64,000 nucleotides of DNA from assembly GCA_020636105.1 (NCBI GenBank), contig JACJYL010000001.1, positions 4,424,001-4,488,000 of the forward strand, read 5' to 3'. Source of the DNA: Lewinellaceae bacterium (GTDB lineage: Bacteria > Bacteroidota > Bacteroidia > Chitinophagales > Saprospiraceae). Positions 7,655 through 16,304 of the stretch are shown here, piece after piece. Each line of letters opens with the position of its first letter. The stretch's first letter is position 1. Below the pieces are notes generated by a model. That model saw only the letters and a program-made list of their open reading frames with translations, was not told where the DNA came from and ran no database searches. Both the position numbers and the translations under genes were made by a program.

Positions 7655-7790
7655 ATAAGGAAGCGGCATAAGACTATAATGAGTCATTTGTCATTAAGAC
7701 AGTTCGGGATAGCCAGTCCCGCTTCCTTTTCTCTGTTTCACCTCGGACAGTTTGTTAGGCAAAAAGCCTGAGTAAGATAGATGAGGCATA
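7655..7790 (+). ncRNA. Predicted IS110 bridge RNA
   Basis: Two internal-loop hairpins lie upstream of the recombinase. Loop 1 is closed by GGAAGCGG (7659-7666) and CCGCTTCC (7719-7726), with an apical TGTC/GACA stem. Loop 2 is closed by CCTC (7741-7744) and GAGG (7783-7786), with an apical AGGC/GCCT stem. Guide matches seen by eye: 7679-7687 ATGAGTCAT equals the left flank 7598-7606, and 7703-7710 TTCGGGAT is the complement of the right flank 8864-8871. Likewise 7747-7755 ACAGTTTGT pairs, with two G-U wobbles, to the right end 8857-8865, and 7772-7778 GTAAGAT is the complement of the left end 7605-7611. All four meet at one AT core. This is the target-loop plus donor-loop layout described for IS110 bridge RNAs. 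Confidence 0.8.
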
Positions 7791-7829
7791 ACAGAAGTTA
7801 TTTTATCAACACAAATTTACCGATTTAGT

Positions 7830-8819
7830 ATGAAACAATCTGATCGTTTTGTAGGAATTGACATATCAAAAGATAGTTTTGATGTCTGCGTTTTATCACA
7901 AGGGGCTCTATTAGAAGAAAGCCGTTTTAATAATGATGCTCAAGGTTGGCAAAAGTTTGCTAAAAACCTTAGTGATCAGGACTTATGCATAATAGAAGCA
8001 ACGGGATCTTATCATGTAGGGTTGGCATTATATTTAGTTGAGCATGATAAACGTGTTAGTGTAGTCAACCCTTTGCGTGTAAAGTATTTTTCTCGATTGA
8101 ATCTCAAGAGGGCAAAAACAGATAGGGTAGATGCTTATGTTATTGCCCAGTATGGCCAAGTATTTAAGCCTGAAAGTTGGACAGCTCCACCGACACATTT
8201 AAGACAACTTCAACAGTTAATGACAGTTTCTGCACAATTAACAAAACAAAAGACGGCATTAATCAATCAACAAAAAAACTTTGAACTTGTACCAGACCCC
8301 AGTAAAGAAGCCCTTGAAATAATAAAGTGCCAAATAGTAAAATTAGAGAAACATTTACAAGAAATACAATGCCTTATCAATAATAGCATTAAAGAACATT
8401 ACAAAGAATTAGAGGCTTCTTTACGATCAATTCCCGGTTTAGGTCCCAAAACGGTAGCCACCTTAATCCTAATAACTGGAGGCTTTACCAAGTTTGGATC
8501 ATATAAAGCTTTGATAGCCTATGTGGGGTTAGCTCCTCGGACATACGAGTCAGGAGTAAGTGTTAAGGGAGCTTCACACATCTGCAAGTTAGGGTCATCC
8601 TATCTTCGAAAGTTACTTTATGAATGTGCTTTAAGTGCCAAAAGGTTTAACCCTGTATGTAAGGAACTATTTGAAAGACTCTATATTGCAAAGAAAAAAC
8701 CATTTAAAGTAGCCATGATTGCGGTGGCCAATAAGTTGCTGAAAATCGCTTTCACTATAGCTATAACTGGACAAAAATTTGATCCGGAATACAGACTAAA
8801 ACATTATTTTGCCAAATAA
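7830..8819 (+). CDS. IS110-family recombinase (transposase)
   Basis: This 329-residue DEDD/serine recombinase excises and inserts the element under guidance of the bridge RNA encoded just upstream. The N-terminal RuvC-like domain shows GIDISK with Asp11, IIEATGS with Glu56, and KTDRVDA with Asp98 and Asp101, the four acidic residues of the family. The C-terminal Tnp domain begins with SIPGLGPKTVATL. It carries GASHICKLGSSYLRKLLY, where Ser249 is the likely catalytic serine. Length is typical and no frameshift is seen, so it should be active. A strong terminator (8864-8908) lies just outside the right end, in host DNA. Confidence 0.96.
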   Translation: MKQSDRFVGIDISKDSFDVCVLSQGALLEESRFNNDAQGWQKFAKNLSDQDLCIIEATGSYHVGLALYLVEHDKRVSVVNPLRVKYFSRLNLKRAKTDRVDAYVIAQYGQVFKPESWTAPPTHLRQLQQLMTVSAQLTKQKTALINQQKNFELVPDPSKEALEIIKCQIVKLEKHLQEIQCLINNSIKEHYKELEASLRSIPGLGPKTVATLILITGGFTKFGSYKALIAYVGLAPRTYESGVSVKGASHICKLGSSYLRKLLYECALSAKRFNPVCKELFERLYIAKKKPFKVAMIAVANKLLKIAFTIAITGQKFDPEYRLKHYFAK

Positions 8820-8863
8820 AATTTTCTGATTTTCCGAAAAAAATTTGGAGATGAACACAGTTC

Positions 8864-8908
8864 ATCCCGAATTTCATCTAATCAGATTAAATTCGGGATT
8901 TTTCTTTT
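8864..8908 (+). terminator. Rho-independent terminator
   Basis: Arms ATCCCGAATTT (8864-8874) and AAATTCGGGAT (8889-8899) pair perfectly, extended inward by ATCT/AGAT, and are followed by TTTTCTTTT. The 5' arm is also the right target half used by the IS110 element, so the element inserted at the foot of a terminator hairpin. Confidence 0.75.
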
Positions 8909-8929
8909 ACAAAAGAAATAAACCGCAAA

Positions 8930-8956
8930 ACCTGCCTTCCGTCGCGGCAGCAGGCA
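8930..8956. repeat. REP-like palindrome copy 1
   Basis: ACCTGCCTTCCGTCGCGGCA followed by GCAGGCAAAG is an imperfect palindrome of the CCTGCCT...AGGCAGG type that is scattered through many Bacteroidota intergenic regions. A second copy is at 9071-9098. The surrounding 8909-9191 holds no gene. Confidence 0.55.
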
Positions 8957-9070
8957 AAGTTTAAAACAAGTAACCGCAAAATTTAGAAGTGTTTGGGTCG
9001 TGGGTTAGGTGTTTTGCGACAAAAAATGACTTTTTTCCAAAACCCAAACCTTTTGCCCACTCACTTTTAC

Positions 9071-9098
9071 ACCTGCCTTCCTGCGTCTGCAGGCAGGT
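9071..9098. repeat. REP-like palindrome copy 2
   Basis: ACCTGCCTTCCTGCGTCTGC then AGGCAGGT forms a hairpin with ACCTGCCT/AGGCAGGT arms. It is the better preserved of the two copies in this intergenic stretch. Confidence 0.6.
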
Positions 9099-9191
9099 TT
9101 TACATTTAAAAAATACTTCAAATAATCAAAGAATTTCTATTTCAGACAGTTTTTGAAAATTCGGGATGAACTCATGTTTAATAAACGGCTT

Positions 9192-10487
9192 CTATCGCTT
9201 CATCCGCATATAATCCAGCGTCAGGTTACAAAGGGTCTCCACCCCGAGTTTCATACCGCTTTCATCGATGTAGAAGTCGGGCGTATGGTGCGGACCGGCC
9301 TCGGAAGGGTTCTTTCCTATGGGCATACCGCCGAGGAAAAGGAACAGGCCGGGTACTTCATTGGCAAAAAAGGAAAAGTCTTCGGCCCCGGTTTTGGCGT
9401 GCTCCAAAATGACGTTTTCCGCTCCGGCGGTACGCTGGATGGTGGGCAGCATTTTTTCGGTGAGGGCAGGGTCGTTGTAGGTCACGGGGTAGCCTTTTTC
9501 TATGGTCACCTCGGCTTCGGCGCCCCAGCTTTCGGCGATCTTGGTGGCCGTGAGGCGGATCTTGTCGTGGATGATCTTTTGCATGTCTGTGTCGAGGGTG
9601 CGAATGGTGCCGATCATCTCCACTTCTTCGGGAATGATGTTGCTTCTTACGCCGCCCTCGATCTTGCCGATGCTGATGACGGCCGCTTCTTTGGTCAGTT
9701 CCGTCTGGCGGCTGACGATAAGCTGCAAGCCCAGGATGATCTCTGCGGAAATGGTGACGGGATCGACCCCGGTCCAGGGAGTGGAACCGTGGGTTTGTTT
9801 GCCTTTTACTTTTATGGTGAGCCGGTTGACGGCCGCCATGGCTCCGCCGGGTTTGTATTTTATTTTGCCCACTTCCGTCAGGCTGTTGATGTGCAGCCCG
9901 AAGATCACATCCACCTTATTGTCTTTCAAGACGCCTTCCTTCACCATGAGTTCGGCGCCACCTTCTTCTCCCGGAGGCGCCCCTTCTTCGGCAGGCTGAA
10001 AAATGAAAACCACCGTACCCTGGAGGTCTTTTTGCATGGAGGTCAGGATCTCTGCCGCGCCCATCAGCATGGCCACATGGGTGTCGTGTCCGCAGGCATG
10101 CATCACCCCGACTTCCTTACCCAGGAAGGTGGATTTCTCCTTTGAGGCAAAGGCGATCGGCGCCCGTTCCGTCACCGGCAAGGCATCCATATCCGCTCTC
10201 AAAGCCACCACAGGACCGGGCAGCGCGCCCCTCAAAATGCCCACGACGCCTGTATGCGCCACGCCTGTTTTTACCTCCAGACCCAACGACCGTAAATGGG
10301 TCGCGATCTTTTCTGCCGTTTTGAATTCCCGGTTACTCAGTTCAGGATTTTGATGAAAATCACGCCGCCACTCGATCACCCTGGATTCGATGGCAGAAGC
10401 TTTGGCCGATATGGTGTTGTAGGATTCCTGGGCCATGGCAAGCGTACCCAGCAGGAGGCACAGACAAATGGGTGCTAATTTTTTCAT
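9192..10487 (-). CDS. Exported M20D amidohydrolase
   Basis: This 431-residue metal-dependent amidohydrolase/carboxypeptidase belongs to the IAA-amino acid/hippurate hydrolase group, which releases amino acids from N-acyl conjugates. A signal peptide (residues 1-19, ending LAMA) exports it. Metal ligands are visible in MHACGHDTH (Cys132, His134), in PAEEG with Glu167/Glu168, in FGLHIN, and in GPHHTPDF near the end. The dimerisation domain lies between about residues 210 and 325. It is a single gene; the upstream CNNM gene on the same strand ends about 100 nt before its ATG at 10487. The GC-rich coding style contrasts with the cassettes to the left. Confidence 0.93.
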   Translation of the reverse strand: MKKLAPICLCLLLGTLAMAQESYNTISAKASAIESRVIEWRRDFHQNPELSNREFKTAEKIATHLRSLGLEVKTGVAHTGVVGILRGALPGPVVALRADMDALPVTERAPIAFASKEKSTFLGKEVGVMHACGHDTHVAMLMGAAEILTSMQKDLQGTVVFIFQPAEEGAPPGEEGGAELMVKEGVLKDNKVDVIFGLHINSLTEVGKIKYKPGGAMAAVNRLTIKVKGKQTHGSTPWTGVDPVTISAEIILGLQLIVSRQTELTKEAAVISIGKIEGGVRSNIIPEEVEMIGTIRTLDTDMQKIIHDKIRLTATKIAESWGAEAEVTIEKGYPVTYNDPALTEKMLPTIQRTAGAENVILEHAKTGAEDFSFFANEVPGLFLFLGGMPIGKNPSEAGPHHTPDFYIDESGMKLGVETLCNLTLDYMRMKR

Positions 10488-10587
10488 ACTATATTTTAGT
10501 TGATGGTTGACGGGTTGCGGGGGCCTGACACGGACTACGCTAAAAAGACAGGCCCGGTCGCCTCAAAATCCATTGCTCATTTGTAAC

Positions 10588-11862
10588 CTAACCGTTCTTC
10601 TCCTTTTTGTCCTCTTCTTTCAATCGGGTCATTTTTACCACTTCAATTTTTGTATTGGATACCGATTCAAAGGTATAAAGGAAGTCTCCCAACTCTTTTG
10701 ACTTGCCTTCGTCAGGGATATTGCCCGTTGTCATTACGATATAGCCGGACAAGGTATGGTAGTCGCCTTCCGGCAAATTGAGATCATACTTCTCATTGAG
10801 GTAGTCGATTTCCAGGCGTCCGGAAAACCGGAATTCATCCTCGGAAATGGCTACTTCCACATATTCCTCAATGTCGTGCTCGTCTTCGATCTCACCGAAG
10901 ATCTCTTCCTGGATATCCTCCAGGGTGATGAGGCCTGAAATGCCCCCGAACTCATCCACAACACAAGCGATGCTGACGTGTTTTTTGATAAAAATGTTCA
11001 TCAGTTCAATGACTGGGGTAACTTCGGGCGTAAAGGGTATTTCAAGCACGATCTCCCTGATGGACTTTGGATTTATAAACAACTGCTGGTGGTGAACATA
11101 CCCAAGTACTTCATCAATATCCTCTTCAATCACCAACAGGCGTGAATGTTTGGTTTCGGCAAATCGTTTCTCCAGGGCCGTCACCGATTCCTCCACATCA
11201 ATGGTGTTGATTTCCGTACGCGGGATCATACAGGAACGTACTTTTTTGTCTTTTAAATGGAGCGCTTTATTAAAAAGGCTTTTATCGATATCTTCTTTAT
11301 CACTCTCGGCAGTGGTATCCTGTATGAAACTGATCAGGTCATGCCGGGTAAAAACTTCCTCTCCTTTTTTCAACTCTGTTTTAAATACATTATTGAGAAT
11401 GAAATTGGTCAGCTGCGTCATCATGCGGGTAGGAATGATGAGTAAAACCTGCAGCCCCCTCAGCGGTAGGGCAAGCAAATAAAGCAGGTCCGCCCCGTAA
11501 AGCTGAAAAAGCGCTTTGGGCAAAAATTCTCCGAAAATCAATACGACCACCGTAATAATCACAGTGCTCAAAAAGAGCATGGAAGCGCTGTCGTGAACAA
11601 ATCCAAACTTTGAGATAAAAAACTGTTCGATGGGAATCGTCATGAGGGCCGTAAAAACGACCAATGCAATATTATTGCCAATAAGCATGGCGCCCATAAA
11701 CCGGGACGGTTTGTCATAAAAATGGGTAATGACCCGCCCCCTTCGTCCTCCACGTTTTTTTTTCAGCTCAATATTTAATTTATTGGCTGAAACGAAGGCT
11801 ATTTCCGAACCCGAAAACAACGCAGACAAAAACAGAAAAAAAATGATCCAGACTGCTGACAT
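10588..11862 (-). CDS. CNNM/CorC-HlyC family membrane protein
   Basis: This 424-residue inner-membrane protein has the standard three-part layout. A DUF21/CNNM transmembrane domain (about residues 1-190) starts with LFSGSEIAFVSANK. A pair of CBS domains (about 200-320) contains the MIPRTEI and IACVVDEFGGISGLITLED signatures. A C-terminal CorC_HlyC domain (about 335-410) carries GRLEIDYLNEKYDLNLPEGD and YHTLSGYI. Relatives are Mg2+ (and possibly other divalent ion) transporters; GldE of gliding bacteria is a member, but nothing here shows the gliding role. The start is ATG at 11862. It probably has its own promoter, and the next gene upstream (hpt) is also on the minus strand. Confidence 0.92.
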   Translation of the reverse strand: MSAVWIIFFLFLSALFSGSEIAFVSANKLNIELKKKRGGRRGRVITHFYDKPSRFMGAMLIGNNIALVVFTALMTIPIEQFFISKFGFVHDSASMLFLSTVIITVVVLIFGEFLPKALFQLYGADLLYLLALPLRGLQVLLIIPTRMMTQLTNFILNNVFKTELKKGEEVFTRHDLISFIQDTTAESDKEDIDKSLFNKALHLKDKKVRSCMIPRTEINTIDVEESVTALEKRFAETKHSRLLVIEEDIDEVLGYVHHQQLFINPKSIREIVLEIPFTPEVTPVIELMNIFIKKHVSIACVVDEFGGISGLITLEDIQEEIFGEIEDEHDIEEYVEVAISEDEFRFSGRLEIDYLNEKYDLNLPEGDYHTLSGYIVMTTGNIPDEGKSKELGDFLYTFESVSNTKIEVVKMTRLKEEDKKEKNG

Positions 11863-11946
11863 GAATATTTTATATTATTTTTTTTTGCGCCAAGGTTATA
11901 CTATGAGTTCAATCCATGCAATTTACTAAAAAAATGAATAGGATAA

Positions 11947-12492
11947 TCAATCACCGATTTTCAATTGGTAAATATCCCTCAAATTCCGACCCAGCCCGTC
12001 ATAATCGAGTCCGTAACCCACCACAAAAGCAGGGGGAATCTCGAATCCTTTGTAATGGACATCCACTTCGTATTCCATGGCTTCGGGTTTGACCAACAGT
12101 GCGGCCACTTCAATGGAAGCAGGTCCAAGAGCCATCAATTCGGGGATGAATTTATGGAGAGTGTGCCCGGAATCGATAATGTCTTCCACAATGATCAAAT
12201 GCCTTCCTTCTATCGGTTCGGCCAACCCGATCAGGGTCGCCAGGTTGTCGGTGGATTTTGTTCCCCGGTAGGAAGAAAGTTTGATAAAGGAAATTTCACA
12301 GTTGCCCCCAAAGGCCCGTACAAGATCGGCAGCGAAGATATAAGCTCCGTTGAGTACCCCGAGAAAAAGCGGGTTCTTGTCGGCATATTTATGGGAAAGT
12401 TGTTGAGCCATTTCATCCACTTTTCCCAGGATTTGAGCTTCCCGGATAAAAGGGATGAAAGTCAGATCGTGCAATTTCACTGTTTTTTCCAT
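11947..12492 (-). CDS. hpt: Hypoxanthine phosphoribosyltransferase
   Basis: The enzyme transfers phosphoribose from PRPP to hypoxanthine or guanine in purine salvage, in the cytoplasm. The PRPP-binding loop is IIVEDIIDSGHTL, preceded by the KLSSYRGT segment and followed by VVGYGLDYDGLGRNLRDI, all hallmarks of the family. I choose the ATG at 12492 (181 residues, MEKTVKLHDLTF), which matches usual HPRT length. A GTG at 12519 would add nine residues of no evident use. The 305-nt gap to the next gene (12520-12824) holds no feature I can support beyond a small GGTGC/GCACC hairpin near 12665. Confidence 0.94.
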   Translation of the reverse strand: MEKTVKLHDLTFIPFIREAQILGKVDEMAQQLSHKYADKNPLFLGVLNGAYIFAADLVRAFGGNCEISFIKLSSYRGTKSTDNLATLIGLAEPIEGRHLIIVEDIIDSGHTLHKFIPELMALGPASIEVAALLVKPEAMEYEVDVHYKGFEIPPAFVVGYGLDYDGLGRNLRDIYQLKIGD

Positions 12493-12824
12493 GGTATCTG
12501 TTGAGATTGTGTGGTTCACTGTGGGGGCTGTTCAAAGTTCCAGGTTCCAGTTGAGCGCAGGGAATTCCCGTACCTCATTGAATTTGATTTAATAACCGCC
12601 GAAAATTATAACAGGTTCAGAGCACCGATAAATTTGTTATAAAAAGATTCTAAAATCTATCTAAGGTGCATCGCACCGTAACCTAAAGAGAATGTTGTGG
12701 TAGCCTGTCCTCGATATACGATGCCGGGACGCTATACCTGGTTATAGTCGGCGGTTAAATGTTCTAAACCAATTAGGTCGGGGTTGTTCTAAGTGCCCTT
12801 TAACCTTTAGTCTTTAACCTTTTA

Positions 12825-14219
12825 TCAGTCCAGTCCGTGTTGATCCAAAAGATACACCAGACTTGTCATTGCGGCGGCGCCCAGTTCCAGTTCACGTTTG
12901 TTGACCTTTTCAAAAAGATCATCATTCGTATGGTGCAGGTCGAAATATCGTTGAGAATCCGGCCTCAACCCGAAGAGTGCCCCTTTCTGGCTTTTTCCGC
13001 CCCCGACGTCGGCACCCGATCCTCCTTTTTCGATAGTCACGCCATAGGGCTTAAACAGTTCGCCCCAGCTCATGGCTCTTTCAAAATGATTGTCAAAAAC
13101 AGACTCTTCCGCATCACAGGTAAATCCCCGTGGGCTGAAACCTCCCGAATCGGATTCGATGGCTCCCAGGTGAAATTCTCCTTTTTCGTTGGAAACGGCC
13201 CAATACTTATCGCCCCCGCGGCCTCCGTTTTCTTCATTCATGAACATCACTGCCCGGAGAGTTCTTTTGGGCTTATACCCCAATTGGCGCAGCATGGCCA
13301 GTACATCCATCGATTGCACGCAGCCGGCACCGTCATCATGAGCGCCCTGGCCGACATCCCATGAATCGAGATGGCCGCCCACTAAAATGATCTCATCCGG
13401 GAATTCGCTTCCGCGAATTTCACCAATCACGTTGTAGGAAAGTTTTTCTTCCAGCATCCGGCAATTGGAGCGGATATATACTTTTACTTTTTCTTTTTTG
13501 AGCAACCGGCTGAGCAATTCTGCGTCGTTGGTGCTGATGGCCGTGGCCGGGATTTGCGGAACGCCATCCTTATAAATTTGCACCCCGGTATGCGGCACAT
13601 CATCCAGGCTGGTGGTCATGGACCGTACCAGGGTGGCCACGGCACCGTATTGGGCTGCAGCGGCTGCACCGCGCGTCCGTTGATCCACTGCCCCGCCATA
13701 AGCTCTGAAGGTATGAATATGCTTGGGGTCCATCGGGCGATTGTAAAAAACGATCTTGCCCTCGATGCCCGCTCTGCCCAGTGCTTCGAGTTCATCCAGT
13801 CCATGCACTTCGACAACTTCAGCCACAAGTCCGTCCGGGCCGGTTCCTACCGTGTTGCCCAGGGCCAGTGCATGAAGATCCACATCTCCCATTCCGGAAT
13901 GAACGATCCGGACAATTTCCTTATCACCGCGTACCCAATGGGGGACCATCACTTCCTGGAGCCGGACGTCATCCAACCCAAGGCTGTCCATCATTTGCCG
14001 GGTAAATTCCACTGCTGCCGCGGCTTCTGCCGAACCGGACAATCGGGCGCCAATTTCCACCGACAAATACTTCAACCATTCGTAGCTATTGCTGTGGGTC
14101 AAAGCCTCGTCGTATATTTTTCGAATAAATTCTGAGTCCTCATCCTGCGTATTCTGTGCCGTTAAAGCACCCAAAGACATACAGGAGAGAAAAAGAACAG
14201 AAAGGAATATTTTTTTCAT
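12825..14219 (-). CDS. Exported M28 peptidase, carboxypeptidase Q-like
   Basis: This 464-residue zinc peptidase resembles carboxypeptidase Q/plasma glutamate carboxypeptidase, an exopeptidase of the M28 family. A signal peptide (residues 1-21, ending LTAQ) exports it. A PA-type insert occupies about residues 120-265. The zinc-binding core follows in order: GGHLDSWDVG, AHDDGAGC, FMNEENGGRGG, ESDSGG, and the terminal HHTNDD. All expected ligands are present and the length is normal, so it should be active. It is flanked by unrelated genes with a long spacer on the hpt side, so it is likely monocistronic. It is one of several exported peptidases in the window, fitting a protein-degrading lifestyle. 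Confidence 0.93.
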   Translation of the reverse strand: MKKIFLSVLFLSCMSLGALTAQNTQDEDSEFIRKIYDEALTHSNSYEWLKYLSVEIGARLSGSAEAAAAVEFTRQMMDSLGLDDVRLQEVMVPHWVRGDKEIVRIVHSGMGDVDLHALALGNTVGTGPDGLVAEVVEVHGLDELEALGRAGIEGKIVFYNRPMDPKHIHTFRAYGGAVDQRTRGAAAAAQYGAVATLVRSMTTSLDDVPHTGVQIYKDGVPQIPATAISTNDAELLSRLLKKEKVKVYIRSNCRMLEEKLSYNVIGEIRGSEFPDEIILVGGHLDSWDVGQGAHDDGAGCVQSMDVLAMLRQLGYKPKRTLRAVMFMNEENGGRGGDKYWAVSNEKGEFHLGAIESDSGGFSPRGFTCDAEESVFDNHFERAMSWGELFKPYGVTIEKGGSGADVGGGKSQKGALFGLRPDSQRYFDLHHTNDDLFEKVNKRELELGAAAMTSLVYLLDQHGLD

Positions 14220-14271
14220 ACCATATTATTATCCGCCAAATTTAGAATTTTTTGTGGATTCTCAGGTATGA

Positions 14272-14973
14272 TCAACCGTAATTACTAATTTCTTTGAGTC
14301 CTGCAATATCCAGCAGCTTGAACTGGGTACCCCGGATACTCACCAGTCCATTGTCTTTAAACTCCTTGAAAACACGCACCACACTCTCCACGGAGAGGCC
14401 CAGTAATTCAGAAAAATCCTTCCTGGAGATCGGTACATTAAATTGCTCGTCCAGGAAAATATTCTCACTCATACAGATCAGGAGGTCGGCCACCTTGCCA
14501 TGCATTTGTTTGGTGGTAAGGCTGTAAACGCGGCGATAGCTCACAGCGGTAGCCTCATTGATGATACTGATGACACTGAGGGCGAATTTGGGATTGTTCT
14601 CGATAAGTTTAATGAAAAATTCTTTATCGATGAGATCCACACGGCTATCGATGTACACAGAGGAGGAATAAATGTACAGGTCATCCTTACATCGCAGGGA
14701 AGAAAGCCCGATAAAATGTTGGGGGGGAACAATCTTCAGGATCAGATCCTTACTGGATCCTTCGAGATATATTTTAGCCAGCCCCGATTTTAAAAAAAGA
14801 ATGTGATTGACAGAAGTTCCCTGTTTAATGATATTTTCTCCTTTGCGGTAATTGATCGATATCTTGTTTTTTTCAAGCCTATTGCGTTCGTCTGCCGTCA
14901 AAAAATTAAAACAATCCTGATGACGACAAGCTATGGTACAATTTCCGAAATCTTCCATTATGTAATTTATCAT
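14272..14973 (-). CDS. Crp/Fnr-family regulator with N-terminal Cys cluster
   Basis: This 233-residue regulator has an N-terminal cyclic-nucleotide-type sensor domain (about residues 30-145) and a C-terminal winged helix with FSELLGLSVESVVRVFKEFK as recognition region. Unlike plain Crp, it begins with CTIACRHQDC (three cysteines within about 10 residues, near residues 12-21). This could hold an Fe-S cluster or sense redox, as in FNR; that is inference. It is transcribed away from the rhodanese-porin operon, with a 288-bp shared upstream region that contains an FNR-box-like palindrome. It is a strong candidate for the controller of that operon. ATG at 14973 is used; ATG at 14958 is an alternative. 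Confidence 0.9.
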   Translation of the reverse strand: MINYIMEDFGNCTIACRHQDCFNFLTADERNRLEKNKISINYRKGENIIKQGTSVNHILFLKSGLAKIYLEGSSKDLILKIVPPQHFIGLSSLRCKDDLYIYSSSVYIDSRVDLIDKEFFIKLIENNPKFALSVISIINEATAVSYRRVYSLTTKQMHGKVADLLICMSENIFLDEQFNVPISRKDFSELLGLSVESVVRVFKEFKDNGLVSIRGTQFKLLDIAGLKEISNYG

Positions 14974-15022
14974 TGATTAAACAGCATAAAATTACATTAA
15001 ATCTGACTTATTAACAACCCGG

Positions 15023-15040
15023 AATTGATATATGTCAATT
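15023..15040. promoter_or_regulatory. FNR-box-like operator
   Basis: AATTGATATATGTCAATT has perfect 6-bp arms AATTGA/TCAATT around a 6-nt spacer, and its TTGATATATGTCAA core closely follows the Crp/Fnr consensus TTGAT-N4-ATCAA. It lies 50 bp upstream of the Crp/Fnr gene and 220 bp upstream of the rhodanese operon, so it could serve autoregulation, operon control, or both. Confidence 0.55.
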
Positions 15041-15260
15041 ATGAAAAAAAGTTCATTTTTTAGTCATTTCGTAACCCCCTTATAAAATCAGGCCTCCAGC
15101 CCGAAGCAGGCGCAAAACTGACTTCCGTCACCAAAAACATTGACAGAAGTCATGGAACAAAATTTCAATCGACAGGAATTTTGCATACGAATGATGGCAA
15201 ATAAAATTGTTTATTCCATTCTTTCGAAATAAAATTTGTTGATTGAAAAAATAATTTAAC

Positions 15261-16262
15261 ATGAAAAACGCAGTAAAATTTTTGTTCGTATTAGCAATTA
15301 TTCCTCTCCTCACCATGATGAGTTGCAAAGAGGAAGCCACCGAAACTGAATATCAAAAACTGACCACTTACATGGCTCAGAACAATCTCGACCTGGCTGA
15401 TGTGCTGAACGGTTGGGTGGTAGGTGCAAGTGGCCTCAGTGTAGATCCTGTTGACTTTTCAGTTCCGAATTACACTATTTTTGACATCAGATCTGCAGAT
15501 GCTTTTGCCGCAGGGCATATAAAAAATGCTCAGAATGTTGCTTTGGCTGACCTATTGACCGCAGCAGAGACCGCAGGAAAAGACAAGACCTTTCTTCTCG
15601 TATGTTATACCGGACAGACTGCAGCAAGAGCAACAGGTTTACTGAGATTGATGGGATACAATGCGAAAACTTTAAAATGGGGAATGAGCTGCTGGCACGA
15701 AGACTTTGCAGGATCATGGAACTCCAATGCCACCGATTTTGCTTCTCCCAACTGGGTGACTACAGGCACCCCTCCGGCACTGAGCACATTTGACGATCCT
15801 TCCGTGGTTACAGGCGAGGTAAATGGAGAAGACATTTTAAGAGCCCGCGTGGAGGCAGCTTTGGCCAAATCAGATTGGGGTATTGCAAAAACTGATGTTC
15901 TGGACAATCCTGGAAATTACTTCATCATCAATAAATGGGCGCTGACTGCATGGGATGCCTACGGACACATCAACGGCGCTTACCGCATCGACGAAGACAT
16001 GAGTCTCAACACATTGTCCAATATTGATCCTGCTAAAACGGTAGTAACCTACTGCTACACCGGCCAGACTTCTTCCATCACCACTGCATGGCTGAACGTT
16101 TTGGGATACAACGCACAGAGCCTTAAGTTTGGAGCCAATGCCATTGTTCACACTAATTTGGCAGCTGGTTCAGGTTCAGTCGCCTGGAAAGGTAACGGTT
16201 CTTCAAGTGAAATGAACTTCGGATACTACGACGGTACCGGATTAATGCACGATCCTAAATAG
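15261..16262 (+). CDS. Tandem-rhodanese lipoprotein
   Basis: This 333-residue lipoprotein (LTMMSC lipobox near residue 22) has two rhodanese domains. The first spans about residues 55-150 with active loop CYTGQTAARA and Cys115. The second spans about 185-310 with CYTGQTSSITT and Cys265, so both keep the sulfur-carrying cysteine. Domains ending in this CYTGQT loop move sulfane sulfur between donors and acceptors; the location would be the periplasm or outer membrane. It is the first gene of a three-gene plus-strand set with a porin and a second exported rhodanese. Substrate is unknown; thiosulfate or polysulfide is plausible from context only. Confidence 0.88.
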   Translation: MKNAVKFLFVLAIIPLLTMMSCKEEATETEYQKLTTYMAQNNLDLADVLNGWVVGASGLSVDPVDFSVPNYTIFDIRSADAFAAGHIKNAQNVALADLLTAAETAGKDKTFLLVCYTGQTAARATGLLRLMGYNAKTLKWGMSCWHEDFAGSWNSNATDFASPNWVTTGTPPALSTFDDPSVVTGEVNGEDILRARVEAALAKSDWGIAKTDVLDNPGNYFIINKWALTAWDAYGHINGAYRIDEDMSLNTLSNIDPAKTVVTYCYTGQTSSITTAWLNVLGYNAQSLKFGANAIVHTNLAAGSGSVAWKGNGSSSEMNFGYYDGTGLMHDPK

Positions 16263-16304
16263 ACACAAAAGCAGTCGGATCAACCGACAGATCGGTTAAT
16301 CAAC

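Larger units (their letters stand above)
7605..8863 (+). mobile_element. IS110-family insertion element with bridge RNA
   Basis: I place the ends using the guide RNA logic rather than inverted repeats, which IS110 elements lack. The left junction reads ATGAGTCAT then CTTACC (7598-7611) and the right junction reads ACAGTTCAT then CCCGAA (8857-8871). Both share TCAT, with AT as the probable core, so the unit counting one core is about 1259 bp, normal for the family. Inside are a structured leader (7655-7790) and one recombinase gene (7830-8819). The rejoined flanks recreate a sequence nearly identical to an inverted copy at 9157-9179, which independently supports the boundary. The exact core dinucleotide is inference. 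Confidence 0.85.

Noticed and set aside
9153..10145. Long plus-strand ORF (330 codons) antisense to the M20D gene
   Set aside because: It is a shadow of a GC-rich coding region; the minus-strand frame has a signal peptide and all metal ligands, while this frame shows no domain.
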